Shown here: positions 9,871 through 20,742 of the stretch, piece after piece
Layout: the number at the start of each line of letters is the position of its first letter
Position numbering within the stretch: the first letter of the stretch is position 1
DNA from: Xenorhabdus kozodoii
Lineage (GTDB): Bacteria > Pseudomonadota > Gammaproteobacteria > Enterobacterales > Enterobacteriaceae
Assembly (NCBI RefSeq): GCF_002632875.1
Contig: NZ_NJCX01000005.1
Location: forward strand, 62,001-126,000
DNA length: 64,000 bases
Direction of reading: 5' to 3'
Position numbers and translations under genes: made by a program
Notes under the pieces: generated by a model
Database searches by the model: none
Told to the model about the DNA's origin: nothing
The model's input: only the letters and a program-made list of their open reading frames with translations

Positions 9871-10176
9871 ATGTCTGCACAACCAGTAGATATTCAGATT
9901 TTTGGGCGGTCATTACGTGTCAATTGTCCAACAGAGCAGGTTGAAGCATTGCAAGCTGCGGCTGAGGAACTTGATCAGCGTTTGCATAACCTCAAAGAAC
10001 GCACCAGAGTCACTAACACTGAGCAACTGGTTTTTATTGTGGCACTGAATGTCTGTCACGAGTTGGCACAGGAGAAGATGAAAACCCGTGATTATGCTTA
10101 CAATATGGAACAAAAAATAAAAATGCTCCAGCAGACCATTGAAAAGGCGCTGTTAGAGCAAGGTAAAGTTACCTGA
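9871..10176 (+). CDS. zapA: Cell division protein ZapA
   Basis: FtsZ-associated protein that crosslinks FtsZ filaments and stabilises the Z ring (101 residues; E. coli 109, so the C-terminal tail is slightly shorter). The N-terminal head [20 protein letters not shown] and the segment [20 protein letters not shown] are nearly identical to E. coli. The C-terminal half (about 70-98) is a predicted coiled coil used for tetramer formation. It lies upstream of the 6S RNA gene and fau, the conserved enterobacterial order. Confidence 0.96.
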   Translation: MSAQPVDIQIFGRSLRVNCPTEQVEALQAAAEELDQRLHNLKERTRVTNTEQLVFIVALNVCHELAQEKMKTRDYAYNMEQKIKMLQQTIEKALLEQGKVT

Positions 10177-10321
10177 TACTCCTACCCGTCAACTGAATCT
10201 TGTTGATAAATCAGGCAGTAGTCACGATAGATTAATATAAGCAGTTGCTTTCTTCATTTAGTTCCATACAATAGGCTTCATAGCATTGCTTAGAGCCTAT
10301 TAGGTAGTTTAAGCAACAAAA

Positions 10322-10505
10322 ATTTCTCTGAGGTGTTCGTGAGCAGGTCAGTCCCCTGAGCCGATATTTCATCTCCATAGAATGTAGTGCTACGTTTCTT
10401 GTGAGCAAGCTTGGCTAGACCAAGAAGCCTAATGGCAACGACTCTACGTTCACCTTGAACCAAGGGTTCAAGGGTTACAACCTGCAACGGCATCTTGGAG
10501 AACCC
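10322..10505 (+). ncRNA. ssrS: 6S RNA
   Basis: Regulatory RNA that binds sigma70-RNA polymerase holoenzyme and lowers transcription in stationary phase. Recognised by close similarity to E. coli 6S RNA. The 5' end is ATTTCTCTGAGGTGTTCG and the internal segment TCCCCTGAGCCGATATTTCAT. The 3' half contains CACCTTGAACCAAGGGTTCA and ends near CATCTTGGAGAACCC. The 5' and 3' ends can pair to close the long hairpin. The ends are set by alignment from memory and could be off by a few bases. Context zapA-ssrS-fau is diagnostic. The remaining spacer, 10177-10321 and 10506-10558, shows no other gene. Confidence 0.95.
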
Positions 10506-10558
10506 CCCTTTTTTATCTGTTTTGTATCCTTTTCTGCGTTAATTAATAGGCAGGTATC

Positions 10559-11155
10559 ATGCAATCAGATTCTTCCTCTTTTCTACGCAGCACCATTAGA
10601 AAAAAAATTCGGCAACGACGCCAAAACCTATCCCCCGAACAACAATATCAGTTTGCCAGGCAAGCCGTTGAACAGGCGATGGCTCACCCAAAGATCCAGC
10701 AAGCTGACAAAATTGCGGTCTATCTCTCCTTTGATGGAGAATTAGACACACGTCCGCTCATTCAACAACTTTGGCAGCAAAATAAACAAGTCTACTTGCC
10801 AATATTGCATCCTTTTAGCCGGAATCACCTGCTGTTTCTTCATTATTGTGCCGATACTCCCCTTATTCGTAACCGCTTTAATATAGAAGAACCTCAGTTG
10901 GATGTCCGACAGGTTTTACCCATCTCTGAACTTGATGTCATGCTGATACCCTTGGTTGCTTTTGACGCTACCGGGCAACGTTTGGGGATGGGAGGCGGTT
11001 TCTACGATCGAACTCTGGCTAAATGGCAACAACAGAATTTTTACCCGATTGGATTGGCTCACAATTTTCAGTTAGTGGAAAAACTCCCCTGTGCGAGTTG
11101 GGATATCCCTCTGCCAGAGATCATTACGCCAGAAAAAGTCTGGCGATGGATATGA
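10559..11155 (+). CDS. fau: 5-formyltetrahydrofolate cyclo-ligase family protein
   Basis: Also called ygfA. The 198-residue protein converts 5-formyl-THF to 5,10-methenyl-THF with ATP, recovering folate lost as the stable 5-formyl form, and is linked to persister formation in E. coli. Visible features are the basic N-terminal IRKKIRQRRQNLSPEQQ and the nucleotide-binding loop RLGMGGGFYDRTLAKW near residue 145. It lies about 50 bases after the 6S RNA, with which it is cotranscribed in E. coli. It is convergent with serA. The 110-bp spacer to serA has no clear strong terminator. Confidence 0.95.
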   Translation: MQSDSSSFLRSTIRKKIRQRRQNLSPEQQYQFARQAVEQAMAHPKIQQADKIAVYLSFDGELDTRPLIQQLWQQNKQVYLPILHPFSRNHLLFLHYCADTPLIRNRFNIEEPQLDVRQVLPISELDVMLIPLVAFDATGQRLGMGGGFYDRTLAKWQQQNFYPIGLAHNFQLVEKLPCASWDIPLPEIITPEKVWRWI

Positions 11156-11265
11156 ACAACGACTCCACTCAGTGATTAACAGGGACTATGATACCGTCAA
11201 TAGCCCCTTATTTTTAATGCATCTCGTCTTAATCAATAAGGACCTGTGTTAACAGGCAGTGATTC

Positions 11266-12507
11266 TTAGTAAAGCAAACGAGAACGGATTGTGCCTGGCA
11301 AGGCTTTCAATTTCTGCAAAACTAATTCAGTCTGGGTTGAATTTTGCGCCGTAATATCAATCACCACATAACCAATATCACTGTCAGTACGCAAATATTG
11401 CGCATCAATATTGATCGCTTGCTCAGTAAACACCTGGTTAATGCTGGTCAAGATCCCTGGCCGATTTTCATGGATATGCAGTAATCGGTTAGTATCCTTG
11501 GCAGGAACAGGGAGCGATACTTCGGGGAAATTGACCGCGGATAATGTCGAACCATTATCAGAATATTTGGCCAGTTTACCTGATACTTCATAACCAATAT
11601 TTTGCTGGGCTTCTTGCGTCGATCCCCCAATATGGGGCGTCAACAGGACGTTATCAAACTTGCTTAATGGTGAGATGAAAGGATCGGTGTTTGTTGCGGG
11701 TTCATGAGGAAAAACGTCAATCGCGGCGCCAGAGAGGTGCCCACTTTCCAACGCTTTGCTAAGTGCCTCAATATCGACCACTGTACCCCGTGACGCATTA
11801 ATCAAAATTGAACCTGGCTTCATCCGCTCTAATTCTGCCTCACCAATCATATTTTTGGTCGAAGCCGTTTCAGGGACATGCAAGCTGACGACATCACTCA
11901 TATTTAATAATTCAGAGAGATGATGAACTTGCTGCGCATTACCTAATGGCAATTTATTTTCAATATCATAGAAATAGACATTCAGGCCAATATTTTCAGC
12001 CAAAATGCCAAGCTGTGTGCCGATGTGCCCGTATCCGATGATCCCTAATTTTTTTCCACGCGCTTCATAACAACCTTTTGCCTGCTTATCCCATACGCCA
12101 TTGTGCGCTTTTGCATTTGCCTCAGGGATACGGCGCAATAACAACAACAGTTCACCCAATACCATTTCAGCTACCGAACGGGTATTGGAGAAAGGGGCAT
12201 TAAATACCGGAATACCACGTTTTGTTGCGGCCTTCAGGTCAACCTGGTTAGTGCCAATACAAAAACACCCAACTGCAACGAGCTTTTCCGCTGCGGCGAA
12301 GACCTCTTCGGTCAACTGGGTACGGGAACGAATTCCGACAAATCGGGCATCACGAATCGCCTCTTTCAGCGCTTCAGGCTCTAATGCCCCTTTGTGATAT
12401 TCAATATTGCTGTACCCTGCTGCTTTTAAGTTTTCTACTGCGCTTTGGTGAACGCCTTCCAGCAGCAGAAATTTAATTTTATCCTTTTCTAAAGATACCT
12501 TAATCAT
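11266..12507 (-). CDS. serA: D-3-phosphoglycerate dehydrogenase
   Basis: First enzyme of serine synthesis, oxidising 3-phosphoglycerate to 3-phosphohydroxypyruvate with NAD (413 residues; E. coli 410). Features are the NAD-binding motif GIIGYGHIGTQLG near residue 160, the catalytic His in LTPHIGGSTQEAQ, and a C-terminal ACT domain (about 340-413) containing HENRPGILTSINQVF, the serine feedback site. The start MIKVSLEKDKIKFLLLEG matches E. coli. The 270-bp upstream spacer is AT-rich, as expected for Lrp-dependent control, but no specific site is claimed. Confidence 0.98.
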   Translation of the reverse strand: MIKVSLEKDKIKFLLLEGVHQSAVENLKAAGYSNIEYHKGALEPEALKEAIRDARFVGIRSRTQLTEEVFAAAEKLVAVGCFCIGTNQVDLKAATKRGIPVFNAPFSNTRSVAEMVLGELLLLLRRIPEANAKAHNGVWDKQAKGCYEARGKKLGIIGYGHIGTQLGILAENIGLNVYFYDIENKLPLGNAQQVHHLSELLNMSDVVSLHVPETASTKNMIGEAELERMKPGSILINASRGTVVDIEALSKALESGHLSGAAIDVFPHEPATNTDPFISPLSKFDNVLLTPHIGGSTQEAQQNIGYEVSGKLAKYSDNGSTLSAVNFPEVSLPVPAKDTNRLLHIHENRPGILTSINQVFTEQAINIDAQYLRTDSDIGYVVIDITAQNSTQTELVLQKLKALPGTIRSRLLY

Positions 12508-12729
12508 TTACCCGCCCTAGTTGTACTCACTTTCATAATGCATATCGATTGCACCAAAATAACAAAAAACACAGTAACAGCAATACAATCGATTGCTTAT
12601 ATCACAGAATAAGCAACAGTAAATAAGTTGTTATGCAAAGTAAAATAATTCGTTATGGGATAACGGCAGGATTTTGCGGTTTAATTAGACAATATTGTGA
12701 TATATATCACTAAATTTTCTGTTTTGAAT

Positions 12730-12770
12730 AAAAAGAAAAATATTTTGGGGGCAGATTATTCTGCCCTCAA
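12730..12770 (-). terminator. Intrinsic terminator downstream of rpiA
   Basis: On the minus strand the hairpin GAGGGCAGA/TCTGCCCCC is followed by AAAATATTTTTC. It begins 7 bases after the rpiA stop. Confidence 0.65.
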
Positions 12771-12777
12771 TAAATGA

Positions 12778-13437
12778 TTATTCAGTGAGCGTCTTAACGC
12801 CATCCGCAACACCGACCAGTACCACGTTCGCTCCCCGATTAGCAAAGAGCCCCACGGTGACCACGCCAGCAATCCCATTGAGCTTATTTTCTAACGCAAT
12901 GGGATCAACAATAGAGAGGTTGTGAACATCCAGAATATGATTACCATTGTCTGTCACGATATTTTCACGATAAACCGGTGTTCCTCCCAATTTCACCAAC
13001 TCACGAGCGACATAAGAGCGCGCCATTGGGATGACTTCAACGGGCAAAGGGAATTTGCCTAACACATCGACTTGCTTAGACGAATCAATAATACAGATAA
13101 ATTTCTTCGCAACCGCTGCAATGATTTTTTCTCTGGTTAACGCCGCCCCGCCGCCTTTGATCATCTGCATTTGACCATTAATTTCATCAGCACCATCAAC
13201 ATAAATGTCCAGGGTGTCAACTTCATTACAGTCGAACACAGGAATGCCGAGACTTTTCAATTTCTCAGTCGAGGCTTCTGAACTCGACACCGCACCTTTA
13301 ATTTTGGCTTTGATAGTGCCTAACGCATCAATAAAATGCGCCGCTGTAGAACCTGTACCAACGCCGACAATGGTGTCTGGTTTAACGTATTCCAATGCCG
13401 CCCAACCTACTGCTTTTTTCAGTTCGTCCTGAGTCAT
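12778..13437 (-). CDS. rpiA: Ribose-5-phosphate isomerase A
   Basis: Interconverts ribose-5-phosphate and ribulose-5-phosphate in the pentose phosphate pathway (219 residues, the E. coli length). The start is placed at the ATG at 13437 ([18 protein letters not shown]). A GTG three codons upstream is possible, but the AGG of the leader is only 2 bases from it and 11 from the ATG. Visible motifs are the phosphate loop [15 protein letters not shown], the active-site DGADEIN and [12 protein letters not shown]. It is divergent from argP, the E. coli arrangement. Confidence 0.97.
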   Translation of the reverse strand: MTQDELKKAVGWAALEYVKPDTIVGVGTGSTAAHFIDALGTIKAKIKGAVSSSEASTEKLKSLGIPVFDCNEVDTLDIYVDGADEINGQMQMIKGGGAALTREKIIAAVAKKFICIIDSSKQVDVLGKFPLPVEVIPMARSYVARELVKLGGTPVYRENIVTDNGNHILDVHNLSIVDPIALENKLNGIAGVVTVGLFANRGANVVLVGVADGVKTLTE

Positions 13438-13602
13438 ATTGATCACAACCTATCATCAGTTACAAGGAAAAATCTGACGGCTAGTATAAACAATATTGGC
13501 TCATCCCATGAAAAAATATGGCATAGTGCTAATTAGGCCACATAATGGTTTTAACCTTGAGCCGTATCACAAAAAGAGCAAACACGGAGAACCTTATTTT
13601 CA

Positions 13603-14508
13603 ATGAAACGTCCTGATTACCGATCATTGCAAGCATTGGATGCAGTGATCAAAGAACGTGGCTTCGAGCGCGCAGCGCAAAAACTTTGTATTACCCAATC
13701 AGCGGTATCTCAGCGGATCAAGCAATTGGAAAATATGTTTGGTCAACCGCTATTGGTACGCACTGTACCTCCCCACCCTACAGAACAAGGGCAAAAGCTG
13801 CTGGCGCTATTACATCAGGTGGAAATGCTGGAGGCGCAATGGCTTGGCGATGAAAATGGTAATGAGATCCCGTTATTGCTTTCCCTGGCGGTTAATGCGG
13901 ATAGCCTGGCAACGTGGCTTTTACCGGCTCTCAATCCTGTTTTGTCTGATTTGCCTATTCGACTCAATATTCAAGTGGAAGACGAAACCCGTACCCAAGA
14001 ACGTTTAAGGCGCGGTGAAGTTGTCGGGGCGATTAGTATTCAGTCCCAACCCCTGCCAAGCTGTTTGGTTGATAAATTAGGCGCCCTGGATTATCTGTTT
14101 GTCGCCTCTCCGGGATTTGCAAACCGTTTTTTCCCGAATGGGGTCACGCGTTCGGCATTACTGAAAGCACCTGCCGTTGCATTTGACCATTTAGATGATA
14201 TGCATCAGGCATTCTTACAACAGAATTTTGATTTATCGCCAGGAAGTGTGCCCTGCCATATCGTGAACTCTTCCGAGGCATTCGTGCAATTGGCAAAACA
14301 AGGCTCGACTTGTTGTATGATCCCACACTTGCAAATTGACAAGGAGCTAAAAGCCGGTGAGTTAATCGATCTCACGCCAGGGCTGTACCAACGCCGGATG
14401 CTTTATTGGCATCGTTTTGCCCCTGAAAGCAGAGCGATGAGAAAAGTCACTGACGCCCTGTTAAAACGAGGACGCCAGATGTTACGTCAGGAAGATGAAA
14501 TTAATTAA
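13603..14508 (+). CDS. argP: LysR-type regulator ArgP
   Basis: Transcriptional regulator (301 residues; also called iciA) that activates argO and other genes in response to arginine and lysine. The N-terminal winged helix-turn-helix spans about residues 5-65, with the recognition part [17 protein letters not shown]. The C-terminal effector-binding domain follows. Its stop overlaps the yggE stop on the other strand by 4 bases (ATTAATTAA). Its target argO lies close by, beyond yggE, as in E. coli. Confidence 0.96.
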   Translation: MKRPDYRSLQALDAVIKERGFERAAQKLCITQSAVSQRIKQLENMFGQPLLVRTVPPHPTEQGQKLLALLHQVEMLEAQWLGDENGNEIPLLLSLAVNADSLATWLLPALNPVLSDLPIRLNIQVEDETRTQERLRRGEVVGAISIQSQPLPSCLVDKLGALDYLFVASPGFANRFFPNGVTRSALLKAPAVAFDHLDDMHQAFLQQNFDLSPGSVPCHIVNSSEAFVQLAKQGSTCCMIPHLQIDKELKAGELIDLTPGLYQRRMLYWHRFAPESRAMRKVTDALLKRGRQMLRQEDEIN

Positions 14509-15239
14509 CGTTGTAATTCAAAAACGGCATCAACGTGATCAGCAAACTCAATGCTCTGTGGTTCGTAAGTCTCACTGGCTGAGTCAGAAGCGGGCGCTGC
14601 CAACAGGGCTGTCTGATATTTCAGGCGGTTCATTGGCATAGGCTCAGCTTCAGGTGCACGGTAATTAACGCTATAGACAGGACCTAATTTACTGTTAAAC
14701 CCTTTTGCCAATACCGTTGCCTGTTGAATGGCATTCTCGATGGCCTTTTGTCTGGCTTCATCACGATAGCGTTGCGGGTTGCTGACACCAAACTGGACGG
14801 AATTAATTTCATTCAACCCTGCTTGCAGGGCACCATCCAATAAGGTATTCAATTGCTCCAGCTTGTGAACTTTCACCTCAACTGAACGCGATGCCCTATA
14901 GCCCGTAATACTTGATTTTCCGGTCTTTTGTTCATATTGATATTCCGGTTGGGTACGCAAATTGGCAGCATCAATATCTTTCTTTTCGATGCCACTGTTT
15001 TTCAGAAAATCAAAATATTTCGCAACACGCTCATCCACTTTTTTCTTTGCTTCTGCCGCACTTTTTTGAGTTTGACTCACATGGATCACCAGGGTAGCCA
15101 TATCGGGTGTTGCTTTAACTACCGCGTTGCCAGAGGTGGAAATATGTGGAATAGAGAGTGATTCAGCAGCAAAAGCCGTCATGCAAGACAAACTTCCCAC
15201 GGCCATTATCACGGCCAATACCAGTGATTTACTTTTCAC
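14505..15239 (-). CDS. yggE: Periplasmic SIMPL-domain protein YggE
   Basis: SIMPL/DUF541-domain oxidative-stress protein (244 residues; E. coli 246). The start is placed at the GTG at 15239, preceded by TGGAGG four bases before it. A longer frame from 15287 would add 16 residues with no ribosome-binding site. The N-terminus ([17 protein letters not shown] then MTAFAA) is a signal peptide with a likely cleavage after Ala-Phe-Ala-Ala. The family motif [16 protein letters not shown] is present. E. coli YggE lowers reactive oxygen levels, but the mechanism is unknown. It lies between argP and argO. Confidence 0.92.
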   Translation of the reverse strand: MKSKSLVLAVIMAVGSLSCMTAFAAESLSIPHISTSGNAVVKATPDMATLVIHVSQTQKSAAEAKKKVDERVAKYFDFLKNSGIEKKDIDAANLRTQPEYQYEQKTGKSSITGYRASRSVEVKVHKLEQLNTLLDGALQAGLNEINSVQFGVSNPQRYRDEARQKAIENAIQQATVLAKGFNSKLGPVYSVNYRAPEAEPMPMNRLKYQTALLAAPASDSASETYEPQSIEFADHVDAVFELQR

Positions 15240-15308
15240 AAAACCTCCAAAATGACATGAATAAGGTACTTTCAGAAACATTAGCACACTATTTATGGAG
15301 ATAGTAAT

Positions 15309-15950
15309 CTATAGAGAAGTATTGTAATCAATAAAAAATTGATATCCTTGCTGAATTAAACGCCACGCGATATACCACATCACACAACCCACGAAGATAT
15401 TGATGATCCGTTGCGCCCTGGGCTGATTAAGCACAGGCGCAAACCACGCGGATAACAATGACAATGCAAAAAACCAACTGATCGATGCCAATACCGCTCC
15501 GGTGGTAAACCAGGGCCGAAGCTCGGCTGACAATTGCCCTCCTATGCTGCCCAACACGACAAAGGTATCCAAATAAACATGGGGATTAAGCCATGTCACG
15601 GCGAATAACGTGGCGATGACGCGCCAACGGCTTTGGATAATTTTTTCAGCACGGGAAAGTTCGACTTTTGTCGCTAGCGCTGTTCGCAAAGCGCCCCACC
15701 CATACCATAGTAAAAATGCAACACCGCCCCATGTCACAGCTTGCAGTAAAAATATCGATTGTCCCAGCAAGGCGCTGCCACCAAATATCCCCGCGGTGAT
15801 CAGAAACGCATCACTGGTGGAACATAACGTTGCACTCATTAAATGGAACTGCTTCCTGCTCCCTTGCTGCATGACAAATACGTTTTGTGGACCAAGTGGA
15901 AGGATCATCGCGGCACTGAGAAAAAAGCCCTGAATAAATGTTGAAAACAT
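15309..15950 (-). CDS. argO: Arginine exporter ArgO
   Basis: LysE-family inner membrane exporter (213 residues; E. coli 211) that expels arginine and toxic canavanine. The N-terminal segment [19 protein letters not shown] is the family hallmark, and about six hydrophobic segments are visible. It is regulated by the nearby argP in E. coli. The spacer 15951-16102 upstream is AT-rich and should hold the ArgP site and promoter, but I could not assign them. Confidence 0.95.
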   Translation of the reverse strand: MFSTFIQGFFLSAAMILPLGPQNVFVMQQGSRKQFHLMSATLCSTSDAFLITAGIFGGSALLGQSIFLLQAVTWGGVAFLLWYGWGALRTALATKVELSRAEKIIQSRWRVIATLFAVTWLNPHVYLDTFVVLGSIGGQLSAELRPWFTTGAVLASISWFFALSLLSAWFAPVLNQPRAQRIINIFVGCVMWYIAWRLIQQGYQFFIDYNTSL

Positions 15951-16102
15951 GCAAAGATTCCTAATAATTATTCAATTAGTTACGATATCAATGCATATTA
16001 AGCAAGATCACACATTAGTAAAAATGAATGATTCTAATCTATCATTAGGAAAAGTGATGATAGCTGTATTTGGGCTTGTAACCAGGAAAAGAAGTCAAAT
16101 TT

Positions 16103-16131
16103 GGTGTGAGAAAAGCAGACATTCTCACACC
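16103..16131 (-). terminator. Hairpin downstream of mscS
   Basis: A perfect 8-bp stem GGTGTGAG/CTCACACC with a 13-nt loop, starting 12 bases after the mscS stop. The T tract after it on the minus strand is poor (AAATTTG), so it is a weak terminator candidate or an mRNA-end stabiliser. Confidence 0.45.
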
Positions 16132-16143
16132 ATGATAGCTCGG

Positions 16144-17016
16144 TTACTCGTCTGACTTCTGCTGTAAGGCAGTATTTTGCGGGTGCAGATAAACATCCAT
16201 TTGTGGGAATGGAATGCCGATATTGTGCTTATCCAAAGCACGCTTGAAGTTTTCCATCAAATCCCAATAGACACTCCAGGCGTCACTATTGGTGGTCCAC
16301 ACACGCACAACAAAGTTCAATGATGAAGGAGCCATTTCATGCAAGCGGATCGTGACACCTTTTTCATGTTGAATGCGCTTATCTTCTTCAATCACATCAC
16401 CCAACACTCTTTTCACTTCATCAATATCTGCGTTGTACGCAACCCCCACGATAATCTGGGTACGGCGATCAGGTTCACGGCTGGTATTGATAATATTGTT
16501 CGCAATGATTTTACCATTGGGGATCACAACGATACGGCCATCTGCCGTACGCAATGTGGTCGAGAAAATCTGTACTTGCATGACAGTGCCTTCCACCGCG
16601 CCAATAATGACATATTCTCCAGTACGAAGTGGACGGAAAAGTACCAATAAAACACCGGCAGCAAAATTAGACAGCGAGCCTTGTAATGCAAGGCCTACCG
16701 CCAAACCTGCGGCACCGATTACTGCAATCACAGATGCCGTCTGAATACCCAATTTCCCAAGAACTGCGATAATCGTAAACGCTACAATGGCATAACGAAC
16801 AATCGCGGAGAGAAAATCAGAAATGGTGACATCAACGCCACGCAATGACATAACGCGCTTAACGGCTTTATTAGCCAACTTGGCAACAAATAAGCCAACG
16901 ATAAGAATCAAAATGGCAGATACAATGTTTACCGCATACTGAATCAGTAAATCCTGATTGTTGGTAAACCAGTTTGCTGCTTTATCAATCTCATGTGACA
17001 GATTGATCTCTTTCAT
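16144..17016 (-). CDS. mscS: Small-conductance mechanosensitive channel MscS
   Basis: Heptameric inner membrane channel that opens under membrane tension to release solutes during osmotic downshock (290 residues; E. coli 286). The start is set at the ATG at 17016 ([11 protein letters not shown]), which has GGTGGG 7 bases upstream; an in-frame start at 17052 has none. Three N-terminal membrane segments are seen, with the pore-lining TM3 sequence [20 protein letters not shown] followed by the beta and cytoplasmic cage domains. In E. coli mscS is followed by fbaA; here the upstream neighbour is yacL, so this is a synteny junction. Confidence 0.96.
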   Translation of the reverse strand: MKEINLSHEIDKAANWFTNNQDLLIQYAVNIVSAILILIVGLFVAKLANKAVKRVMSLRGVDVTISDFLSAIVRYAIVAFTIIAVLGKLGIQTASVIAVIGAAGLAVGLALQGSLSNFAAGVLLVLFRPLRTGEYVIIGAVEGTVMQVQIFSTTLRTADGRIVVIPNGKIIANNIINTSREPDRRTQIIVGVAYNADIDEVKRVLGDVIEEDKRIQHEKGVTIRLHEMAPSSLNFVVRVWTTNSDAWSVYWDLMENFKRALDKHNIGIPFPQMDVYLHPQNTALQQKSDE

Positions 17017-17142
17017 ACAAAGCCCACCGTTACTGTTGGAGCCCATTCCCATTCAATGCCATGATTTGCAACGCATACCACCACACCAGCAGGTATAAGC
17101 TCTTATTCAAAAATAGGTTTCTGTTTAAAAATGAGCGGATAC

Positions 17143-17514
17143 TTATGTTTTAATTTTTTGCAAAATAAATTCTCTGTAGTTAGCCAACATATCAATAAAA
17201 TCATCTGTTCCGCAAAAAGCCAAACTCTCGTTATCATAGTAACTCATTCCTTCTTCTACCCCCTCTGTATCAAATTGGAGTTGATTAGCCCTGACCATGA
17301 TCTCATCTTCACTCATTAATAGCGTATACTCATGACCCGCCAACTGCCACTGACGCTCACTCCCTTTAATTTCTTGCAAGGCCACAGTGATTTTATCCAA
17401 TACACGCAAATCGCCTTTCACTTCTTCATTCAACCAATGACCAATGGCCTCATGATCCATCGAAAAGGCGGTTGTTACTTGGCCGGTAACATCCTGCATA
17501 AATTCATATTCCAT
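17143..17514 (-). CDS. yacL: UPF0231 family protein YacL
   Basis: Small acidic protein of unknown function (123 residues; E. coli YacL 120). The start is set at the ATG at 17514 ([22 protein letters not shown]), which has AGGGGG 6 bases upstream; the longer frame to 17547 lacks support. The conserved blocks [17 protein letters not shown] and [21 protein letters not shown] identify the family. As in E. coli it is next to acnB, but mscS has replaced the usual speD-speE neighbours. Confidence 0.92.
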   Translation of the reverse strand: MEYEFMQDVTGQVTTAFSMDHEAIGHWLNEEVKGDLRVLDKITVALQEIKGSERQWQLAGHEYTLLMSEDEIMVRANQLQFDTEGVEEGMSYYDNESLAFCGTDDFIDMLANYREFILQKIKT

Positions 17515-17662
17515 CACATACCCCCTCACGATCCTTACAGATACCAAATAATTCCATTTGGATTTTAAACATTTCGGTTACCCCCACCTCTGAGATAGTC
17601 CACAAACTGATACAAAAATTACCACGAAATTGGCATAAAAAGCGGTTATAAAACGATAGATA

Positions 17663-17693
17663 CAAAAATGGGGAGGCATTTGCCTCCCCATTT
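17663..17693 (-). terminator. Intrinsic terminator downstream of acnB
   Basis: A near-perfect palindrome AATGGGGAGGCA/TGCCTCCCCATT (12-bp stem, very short loop) followed on the minus strand by TTTGTATC. It lies about 17 bases after the acnB stop. Confidence 0.85.
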
Positions 17694-17709
17694 CTTGCAA
17701 TATACTTTT

Positions 17710-20307
17710 TTATACTGCGGTTTGGAAGATCACATCATCCGCTTTTTCTGTGTATTGATTCAATTGATCAAAATTGAGGTAGCGATAAGTATCTACTGCG
17801 GTTTCATCGACCTTAGCCATAAACTGTAAATACTCTTCTGGCATTGGCAAGCGGCCTAACAGTGAAGCCACCGCCGCCAACTCTGCCGAAGCAAGGTAAA
17901 CATTTGCACCGCTGCCAAGGCGATTAGGGAAGTTACGGGTGGACGTAGAAACCACGGTCGCACCGTCCGCCACACGCGCCTGATTCCCCATACACAATGA
18001 GCAACCGGGGATCTCAACGCGGGCTCCACTCTTGCCAAAAATGCTGTAATAACCTTCTTCCGTTAATTGGGCGGCGTCCATCTTAGTCGGCGGGGCAACC
18101 CACAAGCGAGTCGGTAGCTGGCCTTTATGCTGATCCAGCAATTTACCCGCTGCACGGAAATGACCAATATTCGTCATGCAAGAGCCAATGAAAACTTCGT
18201 CAATTTTACTGTTAGCCACTTTAGATAACAGGCGGGCATCATCGGGATCATTAGGCGCGCACAAAATAGGCTCTTTAATGTCTGCCAGATCGATATCAAT
18301 AACGGCCGCGTATTCAGCATCGGCATCCGCTTGCAACAACTGAGGATCTTTCAGCCAGTTTTCCATGCCAATAATACGGCGCTCTAATGTCCGGCGATCA
18401 CCGTAACCTTCCGCAATCATCCACTTCAACAAGACGATATTCGACTGCAAGTATTCAATGATTGGCTCTTTATCCAGTTTAATGGTACATCCTGCCGCAG
18501 AACGTTCCGCAGAGGCATCCGCCAACTCGAATGCCTGCTCAACTTTGAGCTCTGGCAAACCTTCAATCTCAAGAATACGGCCAGAGAAGATGTTTTTCTT
18601 GCCTTTCTTCTCAACAGTCAGCAAACCTTGTTGAATCGCATAATAAGGAATAGCATGAACCAAATCACGCAAGGTTATCCCAGGTTGCATTTTTCCTTTA
18701 AAACGAACCAGTACGGATTCTGGCATATCCAGCGGCATTACGCCCGTTGCCGCAGCAAATGCCACCAGCCCAGAACCCGCCGGAAAAGAAATGCCAATAG
18801 GGAAACGGGTATGGGAATCCCCGCCTGTGCCTACCGTATCTGGCAACAACATGCGATTTAGCCATGAGTGGATAATGCCATCTCCCGGACGCAGCGATAC
18901 CCCACCACGGTTCATAATGAAATCAGGCAGAGTATGGTGCGTTGTCACATCAACAGGTTTTGGATAGGCAGCAGTATGACAGAAGGATTGCATGACCAGA
19001 TCCGCAGAGAAGCCCAGACACGCCAAATCCTTCAATTCATCCCGCGTCATTGGCCCAGTGGTATCCTGAGAACCCACAGAAGTCATCTTAGGTTCACAAT
19101 ATTCTCCTGGACGAACACCGGTTTTACCGCACGCACGACCAACCATTTTCTGGGCTAATGAGAAGCCACGATCACTTTCCGCAACGGCTTTTGCCTGACG
19201 GAATACATCACTGGGTGGCAAACCCAGCGATTCACGCGCTTTACCCGTCAAACCACGGCCAATAATCAATGGAATACGACCACCGGCACGTACTTCATCA
19301 AGCAGTACATCGGTTTTCAGTGCAAAAGTAGCCAGTAACTCATTCGTTTCGTGATGGCGGACTTCGCCTTTATAGGGATAGATATCAATCACATCACCCA
19401 TATTCAGCTTAGAAACCTCGACCTCAATCGGCAGCGCCCCCGCATCTTCCATCGTGTTGAAGAAAATTGGGGCAATTTTTCCGCCCAACACGACGCCTGC
19501 ACCACGTTTATTGGGGACAAACGGAATATCTTCGCCCATAAACCACAATACAGAGTTAGTTGCCGATTTGCGGGAAGAACCTGTACCAACAACATCACCA
19601 ACGTAGGCCAACGGGTAACCTTTCTTGCCCAGCGCTTCAATTTGCTTAATCGGACCAATAGTACTGACTTGATCAGGTTCAATACCTTCACGGGTATTTT
19701 TAAGCATTGCCAAAGCATGTAGGGGAATATCCGGGCGTGACCATGCATCAGGAGCAGGAGAAAGATCATCGGTATTGGTTTCACCCGTGACCTTAAAAAC
19801 GGTAACGGTGATTTTTTCTGCTAATTCAGGGCGTTCAAGGAACCATTCTGCATTAGCCCATGATTGCAGAACCCGTTCGGCATGAACATTGCCCTCTTTT
19901 GCTTTTTCTTCTACATCATAGAAACTGTCGAACATCAGCAAAGTATGAGAAAGTGCTTTCGCCGCAATCGGAGCCAACTGTTCATTATCCAGGGCATCAA
20001 TTAAAGCGTGGATATTATACCCACCCTGCATGGTTCCTAATAATTCAATAGCTTTTTCTTGTGTAATCAAAGGAGAAGCCGTTTCTCCCTTAGCGACGGC
20101 AGCAAGGAAGCCCGCTTTAACATAAGCGGCTTCATCTACACCAGGAGGAACACGATTGGTCAGTAGATCGACCAGAAAATCGTCTTCACCTTTAGGTGGA
20201 TTCTTCAGTAATTCGACCAGCCCTGCTACTTGAGCTGCGTCTAATGGCTTAGGGACGATGCCTTGAGCTGCACGCTCGGCCACGTGCTTGCGGTATTCTT
20301 CTAGCAC
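17710..20307 (-). CDS. acnB: Aconitate hydratase B
   Basis: Main citric-acid-cycle aconitase, isomerising citrate to isocitrate, and also 2-methylisocitrate dehydratase (865 residues, the E. coli length). It has an N-terminal HEAT-like domain (about 1-160) followed by the swivel and catalytic domains. The [4Fe-4S] cysteines are in [18 protein letters not shown] and [13 protein letters not shown] near residues 710-772. As a labile cluster enzyme it acts as an iron and oxidant sensor in E. coli. It ends at a strong terminator and is not part of the lpdA operon. Confidence 0.98.
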   Translation of the reverse strand: MLEEYRKHVAERAAQGIVPKPLDAAQVAGLVELLKNPPKGEDDFLVDLLTNRVPPGVDEAAYVKAGFLAAVAKGETASPLITQEKAIELLGTMQGGYNIHALIDALDNEQLAPIAAKALSHTLLMFDSFYDVEEKAKEGNVHAERVLQSWANAEWFLERPELAEKITVTVFKVTGETNTDDLSPAPDAWSRPDIPLHALAMLKNTREGIEPDQVSTIGPIKQIEALGKKGYPLAYVGDVVGTGSSRKSATNSVLWFMGEDIPFVPNKRGAGVVLGGKIAPIFFNTMEDAGALPIEVEVSKLNMGDVIDIYPYKGEVRHHETNELLATFALKTDVLLDEVRAGGRIPLIIGRGLTGKARESLGLPPSDVFRQAKAVAESDRGFSLAQKMVGRACGKTGVRPGEYCEPKMTSVGSQDTTGPMTRDELKDLACLGFSADLVMQSFCHTAAYPKPVDVTTHHTLPDFIMNRGGVSLRPGDGIIHSWLNRMLLPDTVGTGGDSHTRFPIGISFPAGSGLVAFAAATGVMPLDMPESVLVRFKGKMQPGITLRDLVHAIPYYAIQQGLLTVEKKGKKNIFSGRILEIEGLPELKVEQAFELADASAERSAAGCTIKLDKEPIIEYLQSNIVLLKWMIAEGYGDRRTLERRIIGMENWLKDPQLLQADADAEYAAVIDIDLADIKEPILCAPNDPDDARLLSKVANSKIDEVFIGSCMTNIGHFRAAGKLLDQHKGQLPTRLWVAPPTKMDAAQLTEEGYYSIFGKSGARVEIPGCSLCMGNQARVADGATVVSTSTRNFPNRLGSGANVYLASAELAAVASLLGRLPMPEEYLQFMAKVDETAVDTYRYLNFDQLNQYTEKADDVIFQTAV

Positions 20308-20742
20308 GACTTTCTCCTCGCTCTCATTGTCATTTTATATACCCGGCTGTCAGCACCCGATAACGATTATCTAAAAACGATCACCTAAAACGATCATCTA
20401 AAACAATCACCCAGGGTGTCAGGTCAGAGGATTTTGCTCGCATAACATCAGAATTATGCTTAGCTTCGGGCACTTAGCATACCAAAATTTGAATAGTATG
20501 TTAATTCATTCACATAAAATCAACATCGAACCATGATAAAATTCTGGCTAAATAGGCTTGAAAGGTGTATTAAAGTTTAAAATGCTGTTTGTTGCTATTT
20601 CGACCTGAAAATACCTTAATTTTTCTCAAAACCTTTATTGAACATGCAGTCTTTCACATCAAATTTTTTCTTAACACATTCCTGAGCAGGGTTCGTAGAT
20701 CAAAAACCTTTCAATATCAATATCTTTTAAAAGGATCTCATC
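20308..20742. other. acnB upstream gene-free region
   Basis: A 435-bp AT-rich divergent spacer between acnB and the first acetyltransferase-like gene. It contains the short tandem repeat at 20362-20412 and must hold the acnB promoter. No further motif could be assigned with confidence. Confidence 0.6.
20362..20412. repeat. 13-15-bp degenerate tandem repeat upstream of acnB
   Basis: Three to four consecutive units: AACGATTATCTAAAA, ACGATCACCTAAAA, CGATCATCTAAAA and a partial CAATCACCC. They lie 55-105 bp upstream of the acnB start codon, in the likely promoter or leader. Regularly spaced units could be sites for a regulator, but I recognise no known consensus. Confidence 0.6.

Noticed and set aside
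10455-10745. Plus-strand frame across the 3' end of the 6S RNA and the start of fau
   Set aside because: It runs out of frame with fau, and the 6S RNA explains the sequence.
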